DNA of 64,000 nt, taken from NCBI GenBank assembly GCA_030848705.1, contig CM061243.1, positions 9,883,044 to 9,947,043 on the forward strand. Reading direction: 5' to 3'. A model generated the notes under the pieces. That model made no database searches. It saw only the letters and a program-made list of their open reading frames with translations, and had not been told where the DNA came from. This document shows, one piece after another, positions 47,703 through 59,366 of the stretch. This DNA comes from Heracleum sosnowskyi. Lineage: Eukaryota > Streptophyta > Magnoliopsida > Apiales > Apiaceae. The translations under genes and the position numbers were made by a program. The first letter of the stretch is position 1; the number at the start of each line of letters is the position of its first letter.

Positions 47703-49370
47703 TTATCTATCTATTACTATATATTAAACCACAACACAAGTGCAAAAACTGTCACTTTAATGTCTGTGAAGTTACGATTTTGCCCCTATTTTTTGAAAAA
47801 TCACAAAAACATCACCCATTTAATGTTTATGCAAAAAATAACTTAAATTATGTTAATCTTGAGAATTACAATGCATATATTAACTCATCAGTACTTATAA
47901 TTGTATAAAATAGGTATATCTCTCATCAATTATCTTATGGTTAAACATGTGAACTCAGTAATCATATTTGCTTTAGACAAAATAATGATTTATACATGGG
48001 GTATTTCAAAACAATTGTAATTGAAGTCTATATTTGTGAATGCAGGACAATATGTTAAAAGGAATATCAGATATGGATATTAAATGTGGTATATTTCTTA
48101 TCATCATTTATTTTAGTTTTTATGATTTATTAAACTATAACCATAGAATTGTAACAAATATAATATGAAACAGAAGGGAGATTGGTATTATCGTGGAAGC
48201 TTTTGGAACGTTTGTAAGTATAAATTACTTAAATGATATCTATACATAATTGTAATCATTTGTGGTTACAATCTAATTATTTACTTTTGTTGTTTTTAAT
48301 AAAAAAATGTGATAGAGAATACCGAAAAGCTTCCACGATGAATTTGGAAGTGTACTTTCTTCTCGTATAAGGGTTAAATGCAACTTGTTTGAGTTGAAAG
48401 CTAAATATGATAATGAAATGAATATATTGTATGGATTGAGTAGATTTATGAGTACTACGAAATCAAGATGTATGGAGTTGTTATGTTTGATTACTATGGC
48501 GGAAATGAGTTTGGTGTTAAAGTATTCAATAATGATGCGGTTGAAGTTAACTACCGAAGAATGACTCCATCCAAATTCGTCAATAGTGATAATTATCTAA
48601 AATGGAAAAAGGATGATTACATTGTGGATGGTATGTCACTTCAGTATCAAAAAGCAGTAGCATTATGGTCCTTCAATGCTTTTCAGAATTACGTTGATTA
48701 CTTTGAGATGAAAATAACAAACTTGCACATAGATGGAAGACATCCATATTTGGTAGGCTTTTTTCATATTAAATTATTTTTAACATATGTTCTGGTCAAA
48801 TTAAACATAATATAAATAATTGGTCCTTTTTTTGTTTAATTACAGAGAATGTGCAATGAGTTTGAGAAATTGTTCAAAGATTTGGAAGTTGGTAGCAATA
48901 TACATCTTCATTTCTCTACATATATGTGGCGGATTGATTTAGAATGGATAGACAGTAGTTATGTGTTCGGTAGCAACTGGCATTCTTTTGCAGAAAAGGT
49001 TAAGCTTAAAGTTGGCGATACATTGGTGTTGTTTAAAACTCCTTCATCTGGAGATGATATTGTGAATGTCTGCTTGTTTAGTGGAAAGGAAGAAATCGTA
49101 GATGACAAAAGGGTACATTTAACTTATAATTTCAACTATTTAAAATTTTAAAATATATTCCTCTGTAAAAACATAACAAAAACTGAATATGTTTTTCTTT
49201 TAAAATTTAGAAAAAAAAATTCAATTCGAGAGATCCTTTCTGAAAGTTGTCACTCAACATTGTTTGGAAGAAGGCACAATGGTAAAATTTGTTTAGTCAA
49301 TGTCATCTTTCCGTTTGTTCGGATTACATATTACAACAACGTAGATTCATGAAAACCAATCACTGAATTA
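47703..49370 (+). mobile_element. Helitron-like element B, 5' end with B3 cargo (3' end not seen)
   Basis: TCTATCTATTACTATATATT and the following 160 bp (GTGAAGTTACGATTTTGCCC and TTTTTTGAAAAAT) repeat the 5' part of element A. No matching 3' hairpin is found before the LTR retrotransposon at 49376. The B3-domain pseudogene starts about 600 bp in, so it may be captured cargo. Confidence 0.4.
48316..49275 (+). pseudogene. B3-domain (REM-like) DNA-binding protein fragment
   Basis: Exon-like blocks are 48316-48752 and 48846-49112 (GT-AG), with a possible further one from about 49210. Block 1 reads RIPKSFHDEFGSVLSSRIRV, then after one missing base near 48448 YEYYEIKMYGVVMFDYYGG. Block 2 has LEVGSNIHLHFSTYMWRIDL, a NWHSFAEKVKLKVGDTLVLF ending and a final beta strand. 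These are the start (RIPKSF) and end (W..F......GD.LVF) signatures of plant B3 domains. The frameshift and the interruption by the LTR element at 49376 argue for a pseudogene. A weak upstream exon (about 48167-48230) may exist. Confidence 0.65.
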
Positions 49371-49375
49371 ACTAT

Positions 49376-51114
49376 TGTTATTCCCAGAACAATGCAACCT
49401 AGATTGTAGAGGGGGGGGGGGTTGAATACAATCTAGTTAATTTTACAAAACTTTTCAAAGCTTTTACAGTTTGAATATATGAGTTGGTAAATTAACTAAG
49501 AATTGAAACAAGCCATGAACATATATGAATTCTTCGAGTTAAAAAGACATGCAGGAGACAAGCAAATTTTTTAAACTTTTCAGGTGGGTTTCTCGGAAAA
49601 AGCCCACACGAGGTGTATATTGAAGAATTCTCTGGTTTTGTTTTTCAACAAACTCCAGCTGCTTACACAGATGATGGAAGAGAGCCTAAGTGTTTTTACT
49701 TTTAGCTTTGTGCTATCTTCTCATACATTTCTATGATACTCCACACAGTCTTATATACATCGACTGTGTGTTACAAACAAAACCTACAACATAATAAAAT
49801 ATTACATTTTTGGTTCTGCTTGTTCACATGCTCGTATCAGAAACTATCCTATTCGGGAAATGCCTTGGCTGGCATCAAAGATAAACTTGTATAATCCCAA
49901 ATGGTGCTTTCTGATTGAGTGTGCTGCTCTCTTCAAAAATTACTAAGTTCATGCAATTGACCTAGCTTCCAAGCCCATGTGACATCTGCATGAAAAGGAC
50001 CTCTCTTTGGTTACCCGACTGTCAAGTCACTATCAACTGAGATAAGTGAACTTGTAGTATTCAAATAGGTCTTCATGCTTGTTAAGTTTCTTTGTGTCCA
50101 GTTAGAAGTTAAACTTCTAGGTAGCTGCCTTAACTCTTATTTATCCATCGAGACATAAGAGACAATAGATGACTTCACATTTCATTTGTAGGAATTTGAG
50201 CCTTCGCATATTTACAATTTTGACTCCCTATTCCATACATCTTTTGCATCGTCATCCAGCATCTTTTAGTAACGGGTGTGTAGTGATGATCTCTGAGACT
50301 GTCCTCCATTCAACCTGCTAAAATAAAGAAACCTCCAAAAGATTCCGTTACATAGATTTGTTTTCCATGTTGAATGAGATGAACATCAGTAGGCGTATTA
50401 ATTCCATATCTGTAGACTACCATTTTACGTCAATTATCAGTAGAAAGGTAATCTCAGAATATCCGTAGAAGTAATATTCCATAACTGTATCCATAGATGA
50501 GACATGACATTCTTGACTGCATCCATAGATAGACCATGACCTCCTTAATCGCATCCATAGATAAAACATGACATCCTTAGTTGTTTCTGATGATCAACTT
50601 CCTTCAGCTTTTATCCGTAGATATGATGTCCCTAGCTTTTATCCGTAGATGAGATAAGTTGTTCCTAGCTTCTATCCGTTAACGAGATAAGATGTTCTCA
50701 GCTTCTATCCGTTGATGACATATGATGTTTTCAGCTTGTATCCGTAGATGAAATGAAATTTCATAGCTTGATCCGTAGAAAGGATACTTTTAGCTTCATC
50801 TTTAGATAAAACACCCTGTCATCTTTATTGATTCACCATTACTGAGTTGATTAGGCAGACTTACCACTGAAACACTTGATGCTTGATTAGACGTCCATTG
50901 ACTTGCTTCTGAATTGCTTCCTAACTTGATGACAGAATATCCTCCAATCATTTGATGTGGCTTTTAGACCTTGGATAGATAAAATGCCTTCTAGTTAGCT
51001 TCATGATTTATCAGCTTCTGTGAACTAGCTTTCTGACAATCAGCTTCGGTGTCAAAATCAAATTCTTGTCTTGAGCATTTTGTTATTATCATTCCAAATC
51101 GGTCAACCCTAACA
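49376..51114 (-). repeat. 3' LTR, complete
   Basis: On the minus strand it starts TGTTAGGGTTGACC at 51114 and ends GGGAATAACA at 49376. It contains about ten imperfect units built on TATCCGTAGATGAGAT (50460-50800, plus strand) and an 11-C run near its end (G run at about 49411). Confidence 0.88.
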
Positions 51115-51127
51115 ATCTCCCCCTATT
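51115..51127 (-). promoter_or_regulatory. Polypurine tract
   Basis: On the minus strand ATAGGGGGAGAT lies immediately before the TGTTAGGG start of the 3' LTR, which is the expected primer position for plus-strand DNA synthesis. Confidence 0.8.
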
Positions 51128-53196
51128 TATGAATGTTAGAACTGGCATAAATCCTTAAGTTGATGATAACAAAACCCTTCAATGTTCTCAGTGATCCTCA
51201 GATAGAGATTAATACTGGACAAAATTTGATGATGCTGCAAAAACAAAAATAACAACTTGAAGCTGTCAGATTCCATATACTTTCCTGTAACTTAGTCTAT
51301 ACCTACTTCTAAGGGGTTCCAATAGATTGTAATCGAGAGAGGATAAATTCTGAAGTCTGAGATCTCCTTCTAACTCCCCCTAAGAACAACCTATCTTCTC
51401 TTTAACTTCTCCCCCTTTTTGTTATCAACAATTAGGATAGAAGAGGCATAATATTAGTTACTGAATAAGATATCTGGGTATAGGAATCCAACACTTCAAG
51501 GATCGAAAGATTTCTATCAGGAATCTCTCTATTCTTGCATCAGGATCTCATCCTAGCTCACTTCACACAACTCATCTTCCCTTACTAAAGGGGTACTCAA
51601 AAGAAAAATCTCTCATTTTGCCATGCTGGAAGAAATAACATGCCTCTCATTCTCTCCCTCTCCTTTTGCCTGGTCTCAAGCCATCCACTCCACTAACTCC
51701 CTTCCCACAAACCTATAGATGCCTCAACTATATTGAATTCCTTGATACTCAGTCAGAATGAGCCGAATAGTTTTTCAAGAAAGAATCATGGAACTCAACA
51801 TTGTTGGTCTACGGATAATCGTTGGTTAAGCTTATCCGTAGATTGAAAGACACCTTTCTACGGATGAAGGATATCCGTAGATGATTTTGAAGAATGGGCT
51901 TGTGAAGTAGAAATTGATGTAAGTTCTGTGAAGATTGAATGTGACATTTAAGTGCACAGTGCTTACATCAAGATCATCAAAAAAAGACTAGTGATCCAAC
52001 GAATTCTCTTAAAGAGAATGATCACTAGGTGAATGGAGCTTCTCCAAGATTTCAGAAAATGGAGAATCAAGTATAGAGGAGTTGTATGTTGCAATTATCA
52101 CTTAATGAGATGAAATGGACTGGGGACTGCATCCTCACATTGGAAGAAGATGCATCAAACTGAATTTAAGAATAGTGTGTGCTCCCCATGTGCCCGTGCA
52201 TATATTTTCTTTCTACTTCAGAAACAGAAAGGATAATAAACCACATTATGCACACAGTGTCCCAATCCCTCATTAGTGCTCCTGGATCAGAGCATTTTTC
52301 AATGATCATAGTCTTTTGGGAGACTACAACCAGAAAAGAGCTAATCCTTTTTTACCATTATGCCTTTTTGAGAAGACATAAGGCAGTTTGGCTGGTAATC
52401 TCACCCTCACCTTTTCTTCTAATGGTTTCTTGATATTCACCACTGCCCTCACCCTCACTTAACTCCTTCATCACTCCCCACTGGTTAAGATTTGCTAGAA
52501 TTTTGCAACTATAGTTTGTTGAGAAACTGTAGAGGGGGTTAGGAGTTGTTAATCACAATTAGGGTGTAACTGATAGGGTAGAGAACTTGGGGGTCATTCC
52601 AAACAGTTCTCATCTCAGTTTTTGAAAGGGCAAAGAAAAATGATTTAGATTTTAGCAAGTGAGAGTTTGATAAAGATAAGATAATTACCTTTCCTTTATC
52701 AATGATGAACTGTTAAGAGCCTTCTCCATTGAAGGTTTATTCTCCTAAAGTTCAAGATTGCCAGCTTTCCCGTTAATTGTTACAACATCCTCATAGAGAC
52801 CATCGGAAGCTGTAAAAGTCTTAACTTGATAGATTGTCAATTTCTTTCAAATTCCTTCAAGTTTTCTTCTGATGTTTCTTCAGTGAGTTCATGCAAAAAT
52901 GAAACAGTTTTTGTGTTGCTCAAAGAGCTCACTATTCTGTTAGTTGAACAATTAGGACTTCTTGATAAATTAATCAAAGTTATCCTTAAACAGATAGATT
53001 TTATAATTTAACCTTTGATCAATTCATCAAAAAGAAAAATATGTAATTAATTTTTATTGCTGGTGTATTTGAGAAGTTTGTCTTTTTATTTAAGGAAATG
53101 AGTCCAGTTAACATGCAAGCCAATTTTTAACAGGTTAAACATGTTAAATGGATTCAAATGCAAAAATAAATAAATTAAACATGCACATCACACACA
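51128..53196 (-). other. 3' internal region of the LTR retrotransposon
   Basis: About 2 kb without a recognisable pol or env frame. It contains extra copies of the TCTACGGAT / ATCCGTAGA word near 51810-51875, partly as inverted pairs. Continuity with the retrotransposon is inferred from position and shared words. Confidence 0.45.
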
Positions 53197-55935
53197 CACT
53201 ACTAGAAAAATGCTAATAGACATCGGTTTCTGACCGATGTCTGTGTATTTTTTGGACCGATGTCTTTGTCGGTGATGTTAAAAGTCCGACTTTTAGACAT
53301 CGGTTTTCAGCCGATGTCTAGGAAGCTTTACACATCAGTAGTTATTATATTTCCCGATGTCTATGGCTAATATTTTTGTTTCAAATGCATGAGCCTCGCT
53401 TTATAAGTTATAATACTAGTATTAGATTCGATTAAACATATGGTACACAGAGCATTATTCGACATATACATCATGTTTTGTCAAGAAAATGATGTCTAAG
53501 CTTTTATACACATCATTGCGTTTAGGAAAAGAGATGTAAATGCTATGTTGGACATCAGTTTTAACTGATGTCTAAATAGTTTTATAACATCGTTTTGATT
53601 GTAAGAAAAACGATGTGTAAGGTTTCTTTAGACATCAGTTTTGACAGATGTCTAAATAATTTTATCACATCACTTTTATTGTAAGAAAAACGATGTGTAA
53701 AATTTCCTTAGACATCAATTTTGACAGATGTGTAAATAGTTTTATTACATTGCTTTTTTTGTAATAAAAAAGTTGTGTATGTAGTTATTAGACATCAATT
53801 CATTGCCTTTCAACTAATGTCTAATTTGTTATGACACATCTTTTTTGCAATACATAACTGTTGTATTTGTGATTATTAGACATCTATTTTTCGTATGTTT
53901 GACTTTTAAAACTGATGTTGTTTTTTATATTGTTACAAACAACTCTTTATTATAGAAACTACTACCCAGAAAAACAAATAAACATAATCCACTCATTCTA
54001 CTAATGTCATTCAAACAACCATGCATTAATCCAAACATTCATAACATAACTCAAACATTCCCAACAGTCACAATCCAAACATCCCTAAAGGCCATAATCC
54101 AAAACATGCATAATTATACCATAACCAGTCTATGACGGAATTAACTAGCTAAATCCAAAGCATCAGAGTACTACACATTGAATCCGCAAAAACCAACTGA
54201 AATGTTTACAAGTACCTAATCCCCAAAAACCCTTAAAAAGTTAGAACCATCATACACTATTAGTGAACGGGATGTTCTTGTTCAACCACTACATCTATCA
54301 TATATGTTCTTGGATGAACTGGAGAGCCTCAATACGCACCACATCCAGCTCCGCATCAGTGTAAGACCTTCGAGTCTTGTTCAACCACTACAAAGTGTAA
54401 AAAAAACTAACCATTTAACGCAAACATAATTCCTTCATAGGATACCTTACTATATTCTTGTTATACCCAAGAATACTAACTTATGTACTTATAGACATTT
54501 CACCGGCAAATAGAGATACATAAAAGTTTACCTTTGTGGGAAAAGTCAATCTTTTATCCTCCGTAATCTCTTTCATGTAGCGCATTACAACGTAACCGCA
54601 TTCATGGCCATCAGGCTGTTTTGGAGATCCCTATTTCAATTAGAAAAAGACACATATCAGGCCTTGGCAAATTAACCAAAAACTTTAATTATGCAGTACC
54701 TGAACGTAATGCAAAATTACTTACACTGAGAAACTTTACTTTTGGCATCTTGCTGCCCCTACCAGTTTCAGAATTGAAAGATTTCAATGCGCTGCAAAAG
54801 TAAACAAATTACTCCATGTCAAAACTGAGGAATGCTTCTAAACTAATCAAAATCTTTAAATTAAATGTTACCTTGTTAATGCTTTTTCTAGTGCTGGAAA
54901 TTGGACTGGATGAGGCAATGGATTGAGAATGTAAATCTCACTATCCCAAATAATTGTCAAAATCCAATGCAAACTATTTCAATTAATCACAGTCATAAAT
55001 TAAGCAAATTAGATCCAAGTGTTGGTATTTATCAAAGCCACATATCGCAAGAATTTAAGTGTTGAAATTAACTTTTCTAAACATTGCCCTTACTTGTGAT
55101 TGTGCGGCAAAAAGAATATACGATCAGCATTACCCTCTTTGAGTCAGTTTACAATGTAGCTTTCAAATTCATCGTTAAGGTTAAATGTCGATGTCGGATC
55201 AACAAAAGTAAATGTATCCGATTCATCAGTCTCACTTAACACAGTATGCAATTTCCTACAAAAAAAGCATTTTAAATGGAACATGCAAAATGAGGAAATT
55301 TATAAACAAAAAAAAATATGCATTTACATCATATAAGCTGAGATTACAGCTTGACCAATCATTTCGTACTCCAGTAATGCTAGGATATTCTCATGTATCA
55401 AGAAAATGGTTCTTTCATGTCCAAACACCTCCTTACGACATGAAATTTGTATTGAGATCCCATAATTTTTCATCCAGGTTGTTGCATGTTTAAACAATAA
55501 ATTAAAGCCTTTGGGCACTTTCGCAGTAGGCTTTGCATCTGAAAACATGGCCTTCAGCTTCTGCAACTCACCCTTCTGCAACTCATCTTTCTCACATTTC
55601 TTCCTTAAAGGCACCGATTCTTTTTTCTTATTCTATAATTAATCAAACCATAAAAATACCTTCAGTTCATGCATGCATGGAAAGTGAAAATGTACTATTA
55701 TCCGGTAAATCATACCACACCAAGAGTTGGGCAGACTATCAATTCTTCGGGCCATGCTACATGAGAGCCAACAGCTTGCAGGACGGTCTCCATTTCACCG
55801 GGTACTGGCACCGGAATTAGTGCCTCTTCTTTGATGAAACCCACAACAGAGACACGTAAACATCCAGACGGCATAGGCTTTCCATGAATTGTGTCAGCGA
55901 AATTGCCATGACGGGGAAAAATAACACCGAAAACA
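53197..55935 (-). mobile_element. CACTA transposon, one end only
   Basis: CACTACTAGAAAAATGC at 53197 is the canonical plant CACTA terminus. Next come sub-terminal repeats and palindromes of GACATCGGTTT / ACCGATGTC type to about 53900, as usual for En/Spm elements. The protease-like gene lies behind on the minus strand. The other terminus is absent: the sequence stops abruptly at 55935, where LTR sequence begins. Confidence 0.82.
54298..55935 (-). pseudogene. CACTA-associated Ulp1-like (C48) cysteine protease gene, 5' truncated
   Basis: Small exons run down the minus strand. 55709-55935 has IFPRHGNFADTIHGKPMP, then VPVPGEMETVLQAVGSHVAW, which is CACTA-type ORF sequence. About 55324-55640 has a Lys-rich linker, then HENILALLEYEMIGQAVISA. 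About 55095-55260 has TFTFVDPTSTFNLNDEFESY, then a stop in place of an expected Trp. About 54873-54965 has HWILTIIWDSEIYILNPLPH, with the His of the catalytic triad. About 54541-54632 has QPDGHECGYVVMRYMKEI, with the catalytic Cys. The last exon ends at 54298 (LDVVRIEALQFIQEHI). This protease-like ORF accompanies many plant CACTA elements. The stop and the missing 5' end make it a pseudogene. Confidence 0.8.
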
Positions 55936-57517
55936 AATTTTTTAAACTTTTCAGGTGGGTTTCTCGGAAAAAGCCCACATGAGGTGTATATTGAAGAATT
56001 CTCTGGTTTTGTTTTTCAACAAACTCCAGCTGCTTACACAGATGATGGAAGAGAGCCTAAGTGTTTTTACTTTTAGGTTTGTGCTCTCTTCTCATACAAT
56101 TATATGCTACTCCACACAGTCTTATATACATCGACTGTGTGTTACAAACAAAACCTACAACATAATAAAATATTACATTTTTTGTTCTGCTTGTTCACAT
56201 GCTCATATCAGAAACTATCATATTCGGGAAATGCCTTGGCTGGCATCAAAGATAAACTTGTATAATCCCAAATGGTGCTTTCTGATTGAGTGTGCTGCTC
56301 TCTTCGAAAATTACTAAGTCCATGCAATTGACCTAGATTCCAAGTCCATGTGACATCTGCATGAAAAAGACCTCTCCTTGGTTACCCGACTGTCAAGTCA
56401 CTATCAACTGAGATACGTGAACTTGTAGTATTCAAATAGGTCTTCATGCTTGTCAAGCTTTTCCTTTGTGTCTAGTTAGAAGTTAAACTTCTAGGTAGCT
56501 GCCTTAACTCTTATTTATCCATCGAGACATAAGAGACAATAGATGACTTCACATTTCATTTGTAGGAATTTGAGCCTTCGCATATTTACAATTTTGACTC
56601 CCTATTCCATACATCTTTTGCATCGTCATCCAGCATCTTTTAGTCACGGGTGTGTAGTGATGATCTCCGAGACTGTCCTCTATTCAACCTTCTAAAATAA
56701 AGAAACCTCCAAAAGATTCTGTTACATAGATTTGTTTTCCATGTTGGATGAGATGAACATCAGTAGGCGTATTAATTCCATATCCGTAGACTACCATTTT
56801 ACGTCAATTATCAGTAGAAAGGTAATCTCAGAATATCTGTAGAAGTAATATTCCATAACTGTATCCATAGATGAGACATGACATTCTTGACTGCATCCAT
56901 AGATAGACCATGACCTCCTTAACCACATCCATAGATAAAATATGACATCCTTAGCTGTTTCTAATGATCAACTTCCTTCAGCTTTTATCCGTATATATGA
57001 TGTCCCTAGCTGTTATCCGTAGATGAGATAAGTTGTTCCTAGCTTCTATCCGTTGACGAGATAAGATGTTCTCCGCTTCTATCCGTTGATGACATATGAT
57101 GTTTTCAGCTTGTATCCGTAGATGAAATGAGATTTCATAGCTTGATCCGTAGAAAGGATACTCTTAGCTTCATCTTTAGATAAAACACCTTGTCATCTTT
57201 ATTGATTCACCATTACTGAGTTGATTAGGCAGACTTACCACTGAAACACTTGATGCTTGATTAGACGTCCATTGGCTTGCTTCTGAATTGCTTCCTGACT
57301 TGATGACATAATATCCTCCAATCATTTGATGTGGCTTTTAGACCTTGGATAGATAAAATGCCTTCTAGTTAGCTTCCTGATTTATCAGCTTCTGTGAACT
57401 AGCTTTCTGACAATCAGCTTCTGTGAACTAGCTTTCTGACAATCAGCTTCGGTGTCAAAATCAAATTCTTGTCTTGAGCATTTTGTTATCATCATTCCAA
57501 ACCGGTCAACCCTAACA
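55936..57517 (-). repeat. 5' LTR, truncated
   Basis: It matches 49563-51114 almost throughout. The portion equivalent to 49376-49562 and the primer-binding site are missing. It contains an extra 29-bp tandem copy (TTCTGTGAACTAGCTTTCTG...) at about 57387-57446, and the same TATCCGTAGAT units at 56860-57160. Confidence 0.9.
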
Positions 57518-57574
57518 ACTATTAAAATAGATGAATAGATAAATAATCAACAAATCTTGTAGCTAATTTATCAC

Positions 57575-58280
57575 CTTCCATCCCTAATTCGGAAGCGCAC
57601 AATTTGCCTATCACCAACATGGGTATGTATGGTCTGTTGTGCGTCAAGGTCCTCCATGACTCCAATAACATCTAAAAAAATATATAATCTAAAAATGGCC
57701 AGAAAATGTACTTGTAGATACAATACGAAATGAAATAAATATCACCTGCTGAATATAAAGGTTTCCGATGTGGTTCATAGGCAAGTACAATGTCAAGAAG
57801 ATCATGTAAAGGTTTCAAATCAAACTTGTGCATTGGGATTATGAAGTCATCGGGAACATAATGAGTGATAGTTGTAGTCGGAAGAAAATCAATGCAATCA
57901 GGTGTACTAACAGGCCTGTAAAAACCATATGCTGGACATACACGGACATTCACAATGTTGTATAAGCCACCTTCGAATATAGCATTATTAAAATTGAACC
58001 ACAAATCATGTCTCACAGTTGCTAGCATATGGGTATTCTGCTTAAAAAACACAACATTTGTTGACATGTTTAACTTCTGCAATAGTAATACCTTATTTTA
58101 ATTTCAAAATATAAGATTGCAGGAATAACTAATTCTTACCAGACAATTTAAAAGAAGCATATGGTGACCGATTACATCACCGTTATTATTAACCGTCTCC
58201 CACATCCTTGTAACACGAACCTTCAGTGTCCACCGTATTTTGGAATGATCTAATGACGAAAGATGATCGTGCAAGTTCAT
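57575..58280 (-). pseudogene. RPA1-like single-strand DNA-binding protein of an autonomous Helitron (3' truncated)
   Basis: Exons are 58140-58280, 57746-58076 and 57575-57671 (GT-AG). The first has HSKIRWTLKVRVTRMWETVN, the start of the RPA70 DBD-A OB fold. The second has FNFNNAIFEGGLYNIVNVRV, then TPDCIDFLPTTTITHYVPDD. The third begins the DBD-B motif (DVIGVMEDLDAQ, then RQIVRFRIRDG). Plant autonomous Helitrons commonly carry an RPA-like gene next to Rep/helicase in the same orientation, as here. The gene stops where the LTR retrotransposon inserted (57517). AT-rich DNA without a gene lies between it and the Rep/helicase relic (58281-59366). Confidence 0.78.
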
Positions 58281-59366
58281 ATCTGAAAAAAAAGGTGATG
58301 AAATATTAAAATAATGAAAAAATCTTTAAGTTGAAGAACTATATGATAACAGGAAGTAACATGTACAGAGATTGAAAATATACAATGCTCACAACACACT
58401 TAAGCGTTGTGTAAAGAACAAAAACACATAACATGAGATAGAGCAGTAAACAATACCTCTGTTTATCTTTTATTTTTAGTCGATATCCTCAATGTTTGTG
58501 GGATAATGGGATAAATCAGGCGTGGGTTGGTTACTATATAAAGGATAATTTTGTTTCTTGTTCATATCTTCTTTTGAAAGGAAAATAATTTTTAATTGAT
58601 AAAATCAAGGATTTTAGTAGCTAATGAAGGAGGTGATGAATAAATCATATTAAGTGATATCTTCCTACATAATATCCTACAAGATTAAAAAGGAATTGAT
58701 TCTGAAAAAAAAACATTAAAAAAAAATCTCATACATATTTGAAATTGTTGGATTGGTATTTGATTAGTCAAAAATCAAAAGGAAATCAGATAATATCAGT
58801 TTAAAAATAAATAATGATTTAATTAGTAATTGATATGTAAAAAATCTCAAATGATTAATGTAATATTCTCAGCCCCATAAATAATGATTTGATTGTTTTA
58901 AATGATTATAAATATTACCAATCTTGCATCCACTTCTATAATAAAAACATGGTAGATTGACAAAATTATTAAATTAAATTGAAACAAATATATAGAATAT
59001 ATTTTCGGGAGTATTAAATAGGTAGAAAATTGGAGGGTTTGACCCCGTTTAAAATTGTTTTTTTTATAATTTTCTTGATGTCAAATAGCATACTTTAATT
59101 AACTACTATATATCACAATCAAATAAAATTGGTAAATGAAAAACCGTAATTCATATGGACTCATGTTGATAACACATATCTATGCCAATGCTTAAAAACC
59201 AGATACACAAACTCATAAGAAAACATTTTACAATAACTTAAAATTGCATCGAAAAATGATTGGAAATGTCAAATATGAAATGTTCAGAAATAAATTGCAT
59301 TGCACAATCCTTGGAAATGTATAATCAGATTCTTAAACAACAGACTGGAATAAACATACAAACAAT

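Larger units (their letters stand above)
49376..57517 (-). mobile_element. LTR retrotransposon (copia/SIRE-like by PPT and LTR ends), internally deleted, hosting a CACTA element
   Basis: The whole unit is flanked by the 5-bp duplication ACTAT (49371-49375 and 57518-57522) and has TG...CA ends. In its own (minus) orientation the 5' LTR is 57517-55936, truncated at its 3' end. The 3' LTR is 51114-49376, with a polypurine tract at its upstream edge. No gag, protease, integrase or reverse transcriptase remains. The two LTRs differ at a few percent of sites in the stretches I compared. Confidence 0.85.

Noticed and set aside
50460..50800. CRISPR-like array of regularly spaced repeats
   Set aside because: The repeats are imperfect, have no unique spacers and lie inside an LTR of a plant retrotransposon; a second copy is in the other LTR.
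49563..57517. The 1.55-kb direct repeats as a host segmental duplication
   Set aside because: TG...CA ends, a polypurine tract and the ACTAT target duplication identify them as LTRs of one element.
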